Origin: Nissolia schottii | Lineage: Eukaryota > Streptophyta > Magnoliopsida > Fabales > Fabaceae | NCBI GenBank assembly: GCA_003254905.1 | Contig: QANU01055181.1 | Span: 242,182-306,181 of the forward strand | Reading direction: 5' to 3' | Length of the DNA stretch: 64,000 nucleotides | Shown: positions 47,689 to 59,445 of the stretch, one piece after another | Numbering within the stretch: the stretch's first letter is position 1 | How the letters are laid out: every line of letters begins with the position of its first letter | Translations under genes and position numbers: made by a program | The notes under the pieces: generated by a model | Databases searched by the model: none | The model's input: the letters and a program-made list of their open reading frames with translations, nothing else | What the model was told of the DNA's origin: nothing

Positions 47689-47693
47689 TTTTC

Positions 47694-47998
47694 TGTTGGC
47701 AATTAAAATTGAAATTGCCTTGTTGAAATTTAGATTGCTATGAGAAGAAAATATAAACACTCAAGAAAAATTAATCTCACAAAATATTTCTATTGAAAGA
47801 AACAATAATACACTCAAAACTTTGGCTTTTGTTAGTAGCCAATTACACACTCAAAATAACACTACAATTTTCTTTTATTTATCAAGCCACTAAATTTGAC
47901 AGCTCAAATTGTTGGCATGACTTTCACATGGACCAAGCCAAATCCATGTTGTATACTTACACCTCCACTTGACAAGTTGCCAAGTTTAATTTCCAACA
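47694..47998 (-). mobile_element. Solo LTR (probably Ty1/copia), 305 bp
   Basis: Begins tgttggc and ends ccaaca, the inverted TGTTGG/CCAACA ends usual for copia-type LTRs. It is flanked by a perfect 5-bp target duplication ttttc (47689-47693 and 47999-48003). No internal retrotransposon domain or second LTR is nearby, so it is the product of LTR-LTR recombination. The minus orientation is a judgement from its start (TGTTGGAAATTAAACTTGG) and internal layout. Confidence 0.85.
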
Positions 47999-48624
47999 TT
48001 TTCCCTTGTTTGGGTATCACATTTTTACAAACTTTCAAAATCAATAAAATAGTTCTTAAAATTGTCAAGCGTTTGTCAAATTCATCTTTAAAATTAAAGT
48101 ATTTGAGATATTTTAAAAGAAGGTGTCAACTGCGAACTTTAAGGACGAAATGATGTTTTATTTGATAAATAAATTAACTATTTGCAGCCCACCAACTTAG
48201 TTCAAAAGGAATAAGAAAATTCTAATTAATTAAAAAAGAAAATACTGGGTATGAATCAAATCATTTATAAAGTTATAAAATAATAATTGATATGACTTCT
48301 GCGATATTTTATTTCTTGACACGGTAAAATAAAATTATCATTGAGGAATATTTATAAATATGATGAAATTGTAAGGAAATTCTGGATTGGGAGCATCAAT
48401 AAAATAAATTTAGTCTCACGTTAGATTTCATTACAAAAATTTAATTTAATGTTACACTTTGTTATCAACTACATTTTAAAAATGTGCCCTTAGATGTAAA
48501 AGATAACATTTTTATTGACTAAAAGTTACATTTCATACTATCTAAGGTTACTCTACGAAAGTGATGCATTAACTTTAAAAATGTAACCTTTGATAAAAAC
48601 AATTGTCATAAGTATGACATATTT

Positions 48625-48746
48625 ACCAACAAAGTCCAACACAATTAGTAGATGACTGGGTTCGTTAAGCATTTGGTCAGGGTTCGATTATTGGCGGTGT
48701 GTATGAAAAAGGCTTTGTGGCGTACACCTCCTAGCCACAAAAAAAA
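48625..48746 (+). mobile_element. Probable tRNA-derived SINE
   Basis: About 120 bp ending in an A tail of nine bases. It contains a box-B-like ggttcgatta (48681-48690) about 30 bases after a plausible box A (tagtagatgactggg). It is flanked by 14-bp near-perfect repeats agtatgacatattt (48611-48624) and agtataacatattt (48747-48760), as target-primed insertion produces. Internal promoter, A tail and long target duplication together are the hallmark of a SINE. Confidence 0.65.
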
Positions 48747-48869
48747 AGTATAACATATTTTGTAATGTATTATGAAATTAAGACTACATTTTATTAAGTG
48801 GTTGCTTAATTGAGGATGACATTAGCTTATGAAATATAATATTTGGTCAATAAATTATTTTTTTTTACC

Positions 48870-49590
48870 CAATGGCTCACGAGTTTATCTAAACTTGTGG
48901 AGCATAAGTAAACTCAAATCGTTAACTCGAATCTTAAACTCGTAAAAATTTACTTATTATAAAAATAATCATAAAAAATATTTATAATACGATAATATAA
49001 TATATTAACATTATAGTAGAGCAAAATATAAGTCACATTTTCGTTTCCAAGTCATAATTAGAAAAGCATAAGTCGTAAAGTACATCAAATAAATTAAAAC
49101 GCATAAAAAATAACATATATGTATTGAAGGGGTACAATTTGGATCCTAGAGCTTCTTTGCGGGTTCGGGGTCGCCGAAACGGGTTTACCCAGAAACAAAT
49201 TTACATGTGTCAGCTCGATTTTACTATCTAAGAACATAAACTCGTACGAGTTTACGAGTTAAGACGCAATTTTGATAACCATGCATAACAATATCCAAAC
49301 TTTATAATATTATAAATTATCCTAACATAAATCAAGATGTCAAGATATTCTATTTAGAAATTCTAATTAAGAGTGATCTTTGAAAAATATTGTGCTTTGG
49401 GGTTTGAGAGGCTAAATTTTGACTAAAATAGTGAACTCATGAGTTTATCTCAAGATTATGCGAGTTTATCCAAGTTTATACGAGTTTACTCAGGTCCGAG
49501 ATGCTAAGCAAGTTAACTCGATTTTTTGAAACCAAACCTCGTAAACTCATAAGAGTTTAAGAGTTAACTCGATAGTTTGATAACCATGCT
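48870..49590. repeat. Dispersed repeat rich in gagtttac words, ends tttgataaccatgc
   Basis: Dense in aaactcg, gagtttac and gttaactcg. It contains two copies of an end-like sequence ttgataaccatgc (about 49272-49285 and 49577-49589). It resembles degenerate hAT-type MITEs whose ends contain atggttatcaaa, possibly two copies side by side. No target duplication was found. Confidence 0.4.
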
Positions 49591-49644
49591 TTTAAGTACA
49601 TTTAATAAAAAAAATGCAATTTTAAACCAATTTTCTTGTAGTGC

Positions 49645-51090
49645 AATTCTTTTGAGCTTATATGATTGATTATTGCCATTAAATTCGATTTTAGGAATTA
49701 TGCGACTAGAAGAAGTCACATAGTTTGGGCTGTTGGTGAAGAGCTTAGCGTTTACACAAGTTCATAAATTCAAATATTTGGGTTTATAGTGAAAGCTGTA
49801 AACAAAACCCTTCCGAGAGGCCCAATTGTGACCCAAATGGGGCATGTGAATAGAGAGTAACTTTTGGGGATTTTCGTTAGGATGATGGGACTCGCGGGAC
49901 TGGTTGGATTAGACGCTTACAATCTTTCACAAATGGACTTCTTCTTTATAGTAGAACATCTAGTTATATAATTCATGGCTAGTATTTCTTTCTTATTTTT
50001 GTTTGAGATTTTAACGGGTTTATGATTAGAGATAATTATAAGAATTAGTGTGTACTCTCAAATATAAGTCTTTGAGAATTTATACCTGAGTCATGCCAAG
50101 TGGATTATTGAATGACATCGAATTATCACCAACTCACAATGCTTGTTAAGATGCCAAGTGTCAGTAATGGATGAGACTTCCATTATGTTATTTAGTTGGG
50201 AGAAATCATCCACGGTTCATTCTTGGCCATGATTCCAATAGTGATATGTTATTTCAATTGGCTCGTCGGTTCTATGAATGAAGTGTAAAAATCTTAGGCA
50301 GCCCTGCAATTTGGTTAAGTAATTCATTCATGCTAGTTCGTGACAGTTGTTAAGTTGATGCCCGCCTAATTCCTCCAAATTTGGTTGAGTCTCCAACTTG
50401 TTTAGCAACAGAACTTCCCAAAGTATCACTAAGAGAAACGAACAATATTAAACACGTAAAAACGTTGGTAAACAAAGGCAGTGAAGCAGTTAGTTGGAAA
50501 TGGTGATAGTGACAGGGAACTGGTCGGAGGGAAGGAAGCAGAGCATGGCGGAAATCATTTACTTCATGGAGTCTCTAGTAAAGTGGGCCTGCGAGTGGAG
50601 ACAACATCATCGCAGAGGATGAAGTCCTTGATGTCACAAATGAGGCAGGAGGTGATGGTTGCGAAAGAGGAAGGGTGACGGCAGTGGCAGCAGAGGTTGA
50701 GGAGGAGGTGGATGATTGGGTTCGGTTTGGGAAGAGTGAGAAACAAGTGTATTTTGTATTAGAGTCATACGTTGATTATATTTGTATTGTATAAATAACA
50801 TTACCGTATTTGTATTTTGTATTTTGTATTTGTATTAGAGTCATACATATGAGTCACACTTAATCAATCATTGGATGAGGTCTTCATGACATTCACATCT
50901 CAATAAAATCTCCTCCAATGAATAGGATGTAAATCAACACGATGCCAATGTAAAATGAGTCCATATCATGTCTTTTAAATATTAAAAGAAAACAAAACAT
51001 TAACAGATATTTAATATACTATCCATGATTAAAGTTTTAATTTTGAATACGTAAAGAAGTCGGCAAATAACTGCATTGGCAAAGCTTCAT
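49645..51090. other. Intergenic region, no gene seen
   Basis: No recognisable gene. A GC-richer passage at 50480-50720 has overlapping frames without known content. The phrase gtattagagtcatac occurs twice at 50757-50846 in a short imperfect tandem arrangement. Confidence 0.45.
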
Positions 51091-51112
51091 ATGAATGAAT
51101 GGAAGTTGTTAC

Positions 51113-51330
51113 CTTGTGGAGATGTTGAACTTCTTTCAGCCAACCATTCAATTCGTTTGTTCTTTTCGTATCTCCCATTAGCTCAGCTTCCTCAAATCTT
51201 GCTTGCACGTCTTTGTAAATGTTTTCAAGCTGATCCCATTTTCTCTGTAATGAGGTTAGATTGTCGCCCAGCTTGCACTTTGACGCAGCCGAACAAACGA
51301 GTAGCTACATCCATCCCAACATATTCCTGG
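51113..51330 (-). pseudogene. N-terminal coiled-coil fragment of a CNL (RPS5-like) resistance gene
   Basis: Minus strand. One frame reads MLG.MDVATRLFGC, then after a one-base shift ASKCKLGDNLTSLQRKWDQL and ENIYKDVQARFEEAELMGDT, ending TNELNGWLKEVQHLHK before GT at 51111-51112. This is the characteristic start of coiled-coil NBS-LRR proteins (RLF.C..., L..LQ.KW..L...Y.DV..R.E.AE..... R..EV.GWL..V). An in-frame stop and the frameshift lie within the first 30 residues. No NB-ARC (P-loop, GLPL) or LRR text follows on the minus strand before about 49650, so it is an isolated relic. Confidence 0.7.
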
Positions 51331-51399
51331 CAACTGATCCATCGCTTAATTTCACCCTCCCTGCTTCCTCAATCTATTTATTTATTTATTTATTTTTAT

Positions 51400-52385
51400 T
51401 TCACGAAATGAAAAAACACAAAGGAATAGAGAAAGACATAATAAGAAAATATGCTGACAATGAAGATAGCATTATAAACAGTGCTTTTATTTACCTCCGA
51501 TATGATTAAGCCGAAAGGCGTTAGAACTTGGAATTAGATATTTGTCTAATGTGGGGTTTTGTAGATTTTGTGCCTATAATAAAGATTTGATTTGCATAAT
51601 GATTCCTTTCCCTAGTTATGAAAGAAGTTTGGTTTATTTGTTTATTAATAAAAAGGTTTAGCATAACTTGTGCTGTTGCTTAATTTGGTTATTGGTTATT
51701 CTTTACTATAAAGAACAATCCAAACTACACTCACGAAAGGAATCGCCAAGTTTCATGACATTCATTGAAAATGGCTTACTTGTTCCTTACGAAACTTGCT
51801 TCTTGCTCTGCTTGCAGCTTGTAGAGCGAATTTTTTTTACGTAGGGCTAAGAAGGAAGCCACGGAACAGAATCAGGTGGCAGTGAGAGATGACAGCGCAA
51901 CCCAACCCAACCCCTTGAGTTGAGATGGCTTAGGGATTATGGTGGAAATGCCAAAACAAAATAATGTAAAGGTGCCACAGAACAGAACAGAACAAAGACA
52001 AAAGTGTGACATGATATACATAATACATTACTGGTAAAGTTCGTTGATTGTTTATTTCAAGGTTGAATTTAAATGTTCTGCACGTGCCAATAAGCTGCTT
52101 TCCTATGTTTTAAGCAAAAAGAAAGGGAAGAAAAATACCTACAATGGAATTAAATGTTAGGTTTTCCAGTAGTCAGATTTTACAGCAAACCATTGATTAA
52201 GACAACTAAAATAGACTATTTCACATTAATCCATCAAAATGTTATTCCCCAAACAGAAAACCTGAAACAAAATAACAATTATCAACATAGACGATGATCA
52301 CCCACCAAAGCATATAATTTTTTTCTCTGAAGACTTGGTTGCAATGTAATTGCCTATTCAATCATTGTTTTTCAGACCAACACCG
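51400..52385. other. Intergenic DNA and 3' flank of the VAP gene
   Basis: No gene found in the left part. The bases just below 52386 are the expected 3'UTR of the minus-strand VAP gene. Confidence 0.5.
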
Positions 52386-53076
52386 CTATACAGAGTCTAC
52401 TACCACGTCGCCCTGCTGCTTTGCGAGGTATCTTTCCCTCCTTTCTTTCTGAAAACATAATCAGAGGTTGTATAGTAAAGATAAAGCATTTCTCAGAAAT
52501 TACAACATAGCAAGGAAGACTTTTCATCAAAAGCTAAGCAGAAACACTCACCCATTCGTCTATGACAAGTCCTTCGCCTATAATCTTAGGACCAGTATCT
52601 TCTGCAGGTTTCTTACGTGCCTCAAGTGCAGCATCAGCATCCGCCAGCTGACGCTTCAGCTTTTCCAAAGCCTTAATGAGATAAAATTAGAATCTCATAA
52701 GCAAAAGATACACGAATGAATACATGCAGACAGAGAAATAAGCACGAGAACACTCTGGGAAAAGGAATGTCTAATAAGCACAAGTACGTATGAACACGTA
52801 ATATCTCGGTACTCACGGGACTAGGACGCTCTGGATCTAGGAAAACAACTCGCAAAATCTGCTCCACTGTTACTTGGTCCTTCTGCTCATCAAACTGTTT
52901 CCAGGGAAAAGATATGCTTGAATTTAGAAACAATTTTAAATAAGATCGCTTAAAGTGGACAATAATCATTTAAAAAGCAGAGAAGTGGGGACACCAATGC
53001 AGTGAAAGTGAAGGTAAAAACCAGGCATATACAACACATACAGAAGAACTAAATTCACATGTTAGTGTGTGTGTGT

Positions 53077-53114
<38 letters not shown>

Positions 53115-55729
53115 AAGAATCATCCAAAAGAAAGTGAACCTTCTCATTATCATCAACAACTACTAAGCATTGTCCCACTAGGCTTTTCATTATCATGAAT
53201 CATAATAAATAAATTAAAAATTAAAAAAAGCCCAGTCCTACCATACTCCTATGGTTCCCATTAATCAACAAAAAAAGTAGCGAAGTTTTACATGTATAAA
53301 GCAATTGAGGAAAAGCAAATAAAGACTATGAAAATAAATTTTGAATTGTTGAGATTCACCTTTTTTAATATAATATAACAAAACAAAAGGAACAAAATAT
53401 TGATAGTCATATAATAATTAACAATATGCATTTGATAGATGATAGATGTTCTTAAAGATAAACGATCGCAACAGCTGTTAGATGCTCACACTGTGCTATC
53501 AGAGGAGGGATTTCAATGGGTAAATCAGGCAAAACATATTTAATATCAACTAATAAAATCATCAGCAATATCATATTCTATATGAGTTGTATTTGTAAGT
53601 TTGTAGCCAAAATGAAGTTCACTAACCAGCTCAGGGACATAATCAATAGATCCTTTGACCTTCAAGCTCATGATTTTAAATTTGAGTCCAGTTTTTTCTG
53701 GCTTTTCATTATTTTCTGGTTGCTCTACAAACTTGAACACTAGCAAACAAAATGCAAACAGTGAGATAACTTGACCTTGTATTTATGACAAGCTTGTGTC
53801 ATACAATAAAGAAACATGATAACTTGATTATTACCAGTTGCTATGATACTCTCACCAGGTGCAAGGATAGCCCCAGGAGGACGCATGAAACAGCTTTTGG
53901 GTGCCGTTGTTTGAAACTAAATATACGTATAAAGAAAAGAGGAACACTGTCAAATTAGTTAGTTAAATTCCCGAACTGATTTAAAATCATAGGATAACTC
54001 ATTAATTTATACAGCTATAAATGAAATCTTCCCCTTCAAAACTGTAACAAAGTAACATCAAGAATAGACAGGGGAGAAGAAAAATTAAAAACGGGAATAA
54101 AAAAATAAACAAGTGTAGGTGTTTCACTATACCTTGAAAGCTACATTGGATTTACTGGTGTTTTTAATCCTAATAGCACTCCTGACCTGTTTTCCTGGCT
54201 CATCTACACAAGATAACAAAGAAATAACACACAACCATTAACCATATAATACAAGAATAATTAAATTGAGCAATCATGCAGAGCATTAGAATCAGAAATA
54301 TATTGAATGAAGATAAAAACCATGCATTTAGCAAACAAGAAGTAAAAACATACATGCACACAAAAAATGAACATATACATGTAAGTGTGTGGATATATTT
54401 CTATACCTACACATGCAGACATGAGAATAGGTGAGAAAACTGTAAAGAATTTCCTATCTTATTTCTCATCTAGCTTGATTGTTAGACCTATTGCTTTCAA
54501 AATTTATGGTTGCGACTTGCCGTTCAGAAACTACCACTGCGTGTAACTTATGATTGGCACCTAAGCCATACAAATCTATTTTTCGTCGCCTTTCCAGTAA
54601 AGGAAAACGTCTCATAATTCAATACCATACACTTAGTCCCTTCCATTCCATGCAGGTTGAGAAATTATTGCTACCAGACAAATTTAACTTCTTATAAGAG
54701 AAAAGGCAGGTAATTAATCTAATACTATTCATAGCATTCATCCCAAAACAATTGAATGGACCCATTTTGCTATAAAGACCTACGAAAGTCACTAGGAATT
54801 CAAGATGGACACTTCTCTGGCCAACTGTACACTAAGCAAGCTCTGAACCTCTCAACCTCCAGCTCATATATAGCCAGGGTAAACGATTGAATGACAATAA
54901 ATAAGCAACACTAAATGAAGAACATGAAGTTTCCTTTTTATCTAAAATCAATTGGGTAATGCGATCATCTCATCTGCATCATCAAATGCACATCCACTCT
55001 ACCAAAGCACAAGCAGTAAAGAACACAATAACAGTTTCCAGCACCTTCAAAGTACTGCAACCCACTTCAGCTAAAATTGTAAAAACCTAACCAGAAATCA
55101 ACAATAGCAGCAGCTAACAGCATCAAATAGTAATAATAATATCTTAATTCTAGAAAAGAATCCAGCTCAGCTCTTGCTCCTGCTCGCTTTCAAATTTTCA
55201 TATACAGAAACAATTCAACAGTGATTAGCCAATTTTACCTATACTGAAAGAGGGGGAAAAAGCAATGATCTATCTACGCCCCAAAGTTTCTATTTTTAGG
55301 ATAGTCCAATCAAATTCAGCAAAATATAAATTACAGCTAAAACCCGAAATGAAGATCACGATCAAAGAAATTGACTTGCATGCCAACATACACAAAAAGA
55401 GGAATGAAGAAGAAAAGGAAAGTAGAAGACATACAGGGGAAGAAGAGCTTATTGGAGGGGTCAAGCTTGAGACGACGTCGTGTGGGGAGGAGCGACCTGG
55501 CGACGGAAGAAACGGAATTGGAGGGATGGGAGGAAGTTGATCCCTCGAGGGGAGGATTGTGAGGGTTAGGGTTGTGGAGGTGGTGGTGGTGGTGGTGATG
55601 AAGGCTGTGAGACGACGTCGTGTTGTTGGAAGGGGTGGCGCCGGAGCTAGCGGGGGAATTGCGAAAGGGAAGCTTGAAGAAGTTCCAGACCTTAGGTTCG
55701 GAGTGAGGCTTGGGGTCAGCAACGGCCAT
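52386..55729 (-). CDS. VAP/MSP-domain protein of the VAP4 group (MAMI-like)
   Basis: Seven exons on the minus strand: 55435-55729, 54133-54203, 53835-53916, 53627-53739, 52817-52894, 52552-52671 and 52386-52448, all GT-AG and in phase, giving 273 residues. The N-terminal 85 residues are Ser/Pro/His-rich and disordered, including seven consecutive His. The MSP domain follows (NKLFFPYEPGKQVRSAIRIK, FKFQTTAPKSCFMRPPGAIL, APGESIIAT, KFKIMSLKVKG). A charged helix (ALEKLKRQLADADAALEARK) and the ending LVIDEWKERRERYLAKQQGD then VVVDSV complete it. VAP proteins tether ER-linked contact sites by binding FFAT-type motifs. This group lacks the C-terminal membrane anchor of VAP27, and none is seen here. 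Very similar in layout to Arabidopsis At5g54110; intact. Confidence 0.95.
53065..53114 (+). repeat. Compound microsatellite (TG)n(GA)n in a VAP intron
   Basis: TG/TA dinucleotides at 53065-53090 followed by GA dinucleotides to 53114. It lies in the intron between exons 4 and 5 of the VAP gene. A likely polymorphic marker. Confidence 0.9.
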
Positions 55730-56220
55730 GTGTTATTTCTTCTCCTTCGTGTTCTGAGAAACGAGAATGGCGAGAGACTCAAACGACGACTTAGGAAGAG
55801 GAAAGCGAGCCTTGACTTTTTTCACTTCGCGGTTGGAGTGCTAAACGCCGTCGTTTATTGTCTTCTTCTTTGTTCCTCTGATTGGATCGTATTGAAGACG
55901 CGGATTTGAGAGAGGTTATGAAGTTCGATGGAAAAGCAAGTTTCACGTCCACGCGTTTATACACTTTTATTTCTTTTCTTTTTCTCTTTTTTTTTTCCGG
56001 TGTTTTATGTAAGTGTTTGATTAGTGCAGTGACTGAGGGATGTAACGTTGCAGTGTTTGTGCGCCGAAAACGTGTTTTACTTTCTTCCCGTATTGGTGGG
56101 GTCCACTCTTAAGATGACTCGTACCCGTTGTGGGGTTGACTTTTGGGCAACAGCAAAACCCTTTTTTCACTCTCAATGAATAATTATTCTTGCACCCTTC
56201 TTCTTTGCACATCTATTACA
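55730..56220 (-). promoter_or_regulatory. Upstream region of the VAP gene
   Basis: Sequence before the VAP start codon on the minus strand. It contains a CCAATCAGA box (near 55877-55885, minus strand) and relatively GC-rich leader DNA. Plus-strand frames overlapping exon 1 and this region are shadows. Confidence 0.45.
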
Positions 56221-56525
56221 CGTTCACGTTATTTTATTAAAATTCTTTGTTAACTCAGCAAATAATTTCATCAGTTCCTTTTGTTTCTTCATTTTTGTTC
56301 ATTCTCTTTTAATTTCATGCTTCATTTTTTCTTGCTTCGTTGTTACTCATTCTCTCCCAGTGTATCGATTCGTTTTGGTTTATACTCGATCATTCTTTGT
56401 TTTTGATATGTTATGTGCTTTCTCATTTTGTAATCATTTTTGTAATTGATGTGCATATTTCAAATATGATTTAGTAACACAACCTTTTATTATACTCAGA
56501 CACATTCATTTCGTGAACTCAGACC
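56221..56525 (-). repeat. Left arm of a 305-bp inverted repeat
   Basis: Runs from cgttcacgttattttatt to cgtgaactcagacc and is the inverted, roughly 85-90% identical (by eye) copy of 61607-61910. The other arm is continuous with the satellite-like repeat on the right. About 5.1 kb of CACTA-derived DNA lies between the arms. Confidence 0.85.
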
Positions 56526-56539
56526 AAGGAAGATGGAGT

Positions 56540-56690
56540 CGAAGACGCAACGGCAGCAACACAGCAAGGAAGATGCAGCGGCGGCAACGCAGCAAGGAAG
56601 ACGCAGCGGCGGCGGAAGACGAAGCAGCAAACGCAGTGGTGGCAAAGTAGTGAGGAAGGTGAGCAGCAGTGAAGAAGACACAACAATAGC
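56540..56690 (+). repeat. GC-rich short repeat (gcagcaaggaaga.gcagcggcgg)
   Basis: Three diverged copies of a roughly 33-39 bp unit, agcaaggaagacgcagcgg, between the inverted-repeat arm and the ggtcgggt-rich repeat. It can be read as a short basic/Ala-rich frame but has no recognisable identity. Confidence 0.55.
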
Positions 56691-56759
56691 AAGGTTTTTC
56701 GATTTCTAAAGAGTGAAGACTGAAATGGGGTATTAAAATTGTGGTTTTAATAAATTAAT

Positions 56760-56942
56760 ATAATATANTATATATATATGCGGGTCAGGTTGGGTCGGGA
56801 AGTAGAAACCCAAGACTCGACCCATATAATATAACGGGTTCGTTAGGTCTGACCCATCGACCCGCCGATCCGACTTGACCCGACCCGGGCGGGTTGGGTC
56901 GGGTCAGATTGGCGGGTTGGGTTCAACCCATGTTCACCCCTA
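56760..56942 (-). repeat. ggtcgggt-rich non-autonomous element fragment (hAT-like)
   Basis: Dense in gggtcgggt, gacccgacc and cgggttgggt, ending caacccatgttcacccct (inverted: aggggtgaacatgggttg). That form is typical of the ends of a widespread group of plant hAT-like non-coding repeats. The left end is lost in an AT-rich stretch with one unresolved base, and no target duplication was seen. Confidence 0.45.
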
Positions 56943-56949
56943 TAAAAAA

Positions 56950-58702
56950 TTATTTTCCTAAATCAGCGGGAAGGTCTTCACCACAGCTTTCGGAGGACGA
57001 AGAGGAGGAGGAGGCGGGAAGCTCTAGTGGGGGATTTTGCGTGTTGCTCCCTCGTAGCTAGACCCACCGATGGCATTCATAAAATGGTGGAGAACTTGGT
57101 TCAGCTGTTCTTTTTGTTTCCTCATCCTCTCCTTTAGCTTTTTCTTTTCGTCCTTCTACCTCGGTTTTTCCTACTCCAACCTCAGCGCCGGATGATGCAG
57201 CTCCTGATTCATCTTGAACACTCTCTCCCAGAGGTCGTTTGCCTCTGCTGATGTACCTGCAGTAGACCCAGAAGCAGATTTATCGCCGCCCCCTGACGTT
57301 AACGATGAGTTGTAAACCCGATTACGGTTCCACCCGCTGGACATGCGGTTCCATATCTCCTCCTCGTCCACGAGAAGGGACGCACTGCCAAAGGGTGCAC
57401 TCTGTGTCTGCTGAGTCTGAGCCTCCAGAAAAGCTTGTTTAAATGCAGCCTACGTAAATAATTGACAAAAATTAACGTTATTAGAATTAAATTAAAAAAC
57501 AATACCAAAAAAATTCAAAATTGAATAAATTAAAATACTTACTGCGGTTGCCTCTGAATGCTTATCGACCAACCTCAACTTTTGCTTTGCAGCGTGTGGG
57601 TCTCGCGAAATAATTTCGCATCAGTCAGCGGCCTTCTAAGAGTTTTTTCCTGCATATTAAACACCAACTAATTAATTAACTAATTAACTAAATTATTAAC
57701 TAATAAATTAACTTATAATTTATTATAAAATTATTATCATTCTCTACCGCGTGTTGGACAAGCTGGCAGAGCCTCTAGTGTGCACTTTGCTGCTCTGACC
57801 TTGAGTCTGCACATGCTTCAAGCTGGCCGACCGAGCCTTGTATTCCTCCTCATCCCAATAGTGCTTCAAGGTCGCTAGCTGGTCGGGAGTCATCCAATCG
57901 AGGTTCGGTGTCTTCCCCAATTTGATATCCCGATAGAGCTGTTGCAAGCGTCGACCAGCTTTGTAGTTGAAAGTCTTCTTCATGACTTCCTCTTCCTTCG
58001 GATCGATAGTAAAATGATCCTAAAAAATAATGACAATTTAATAACTAAATTATTAAAAACGCAATTTATGTAATTACTTAATATTTAAAGTAACAACCGA
58101 AGGTTAATTTATCACATTGAAGACGTTGTACATGTGGTCCTTCTTCTCAGGTTGAAGATCCTGCCACTTGAAGATGGGCCGGCTGTATCATTTCTTCAGC
58201 GTCTCCATCACAACTCGCTTTCCAAGAGCGTAAGGAGTAAACCTATACAGACATAAAATCAAAACTTGTTAAATAATTAATAATAAATAATAATATAAAA
58301 ACTTTCAACTTAATTAATTAACAAATAAATTAAAATATTTACATACCCGCTGAAGCTGGGATCGACTCGTAGAGAGGGTCGATCTTCGGTCGAGGATTCC
58401 TAAGTATGCGGGCCACCAGTCAAAGTACTCTCCGGCTGCTGGGTCTTAGTGACCGTCGGAGTACTCCCCGACAACTTAATATTAGTAAGGGAAAAAGCTC
58501 GGGGAGTAACGTCAGAATAGCTCTCGAACTTCGCCTGTTCTGCTGCCGCCGGACACATGAAAGTCAGCGGCAGAGCATTACTGGACAACAGCCCAGGGGT
58601 GGGCATAAAACCATCCCCAGTCAATGATCCGGAGGAGGGCATAAAACCGTGTCACACTAGGAAGTTGTCGGGCACCTGTTTCTTTCCTTTCTCACCGGCC
58701 AT
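56950..58702 (-). pseudogene. CACTA TNPA-like protein (Transposase_24 type), inactivated
   Basis: Minus strand. Exon 58347-58702 starts MAGEKGKKQVPDNFLV; exon 58116-58242 reads FTPYALGKRVVMETLKK, FKWQDLQPEKKDHMYNVFN; exon 57748-58019 reads DHFTIDPKEEEVMKKTFNYK and GRRLQQLYRDIKLGKTPNLD; exon about 57540-57640 reads RDPHAAKQKLRLVDKHSEAT; the last exon (about 56950-57450) has SSGWNRNRVYN, NDLWERVFKMNQE, a basic coiled coil (KKKLKERMRKQKEQLNQV) and an acidic end. This matches the second gene of CACTA elements, a DNA-binding protein that recognises subterminal repeats. In-frame stops after FLV, GGPHT and LKK, two in the fourth exon and two in the last show it is dead. The reading frame between stops is otherwise well kept. 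Confidence 0.8.
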
Positions 58703-58734
58703 TAGTACTAACTATACAAAATTATAAAATTTTA

Positions 58735-59160
58735 GTTACCATATACATACATAACATGACATACATACGAACATAATATTACTAACATAATATATACATA
58801 CAGTATATTACTAACATAATATATACATACATGTATAATATATACATAATATATACATACATACTATATACACACTAACATATATAATATATACTTAATA
58901 TACATACATACATATTATATACATACTAACATATACACTATATACATACATACATACATACATACATACATACATACTATATACTACTAACATATACAAT
59001 ATATACATCCATACTAACATATACACAGCATACACATAACATACATATATGCATCAATATATACATAACATACATATATATACATATATATATATAATAC
59101 ATATAAATACAGATATATAATACATATATATATACTGATATATAATACAATATATACGGA
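58735..59160. repeat. Compound (ATAC)n/(TATA)n microsatellite block
   Basis: About 420 bp of cataca, catata and tatata variants with a clean catacatacata run near 58945-58976. It lies between the start of the TNPA-like gene and its promoter region. Confidence 0.9.
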
Positions 59161-59445
59161 CCTATAAAAAATGTTGGTGCGGCAGAGGCGGAGGTAGAAT
59201 GCGACAAGATGGTGGCGCGACGATTGTAAGAGAGTTTCGGAGAATTGGAGAGAGTTTGAGAGTTTGCAGAGAGTGGAGGAGACTTTCTGTCGCGAGGAGG
59301 GAAGGTGAGGAAATTTTAAAGCAATGACGTTTTAGCTTACCGTCAGACTTATCCGATGGTAACAAGATATTAATTGCTTAGGATTTGAACATTGGAGAAG
59401 ACGTGCCGGTTACTATTCCGAGGCGGTTACCGTTGGACAAGGCCG
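59160..59445 (-). mobile_element. 5' promoter region of the TNPA-bearing CACTA copy, truncated
   Basis: On the minus strand, subterminal repeats (ttaccgtc variants) at 59335-59440 lead to a leader-like segment that precedes the TNPA-like gene. The same order (subterminal repeats, gacttttaga/tataaag, then CT-rich leader) occurs at 60410 and 62860 in the sister copies. The CACTA terminus of this copy is missing, cut off at the junction near 59445. Confidence 0.55.

Larger units (their letters stand above)
48360..49643 (+). mobile_element. CACTA right end of a third family, with later insertions
   Basis: Ends ccaattttcttgtagtg at 49643, a CACTA-type terminus. Words of the aaaatgtaacctt/gttacattt type repeat in both orientations at 48420-48600 and again near the right end. 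The left terminus was not found. A SINE-like insertion and a gagtttac-rich repeat interrupt it. Confidence 0.4.

Noticed and set aside
47857..47875. cactacaattttc as a left CACTA terminus pairing with 49643
   Set aside because: It lies inside the solo LTR, does not continue as aagaaaa, and flanking triplets differ from those at the right end.
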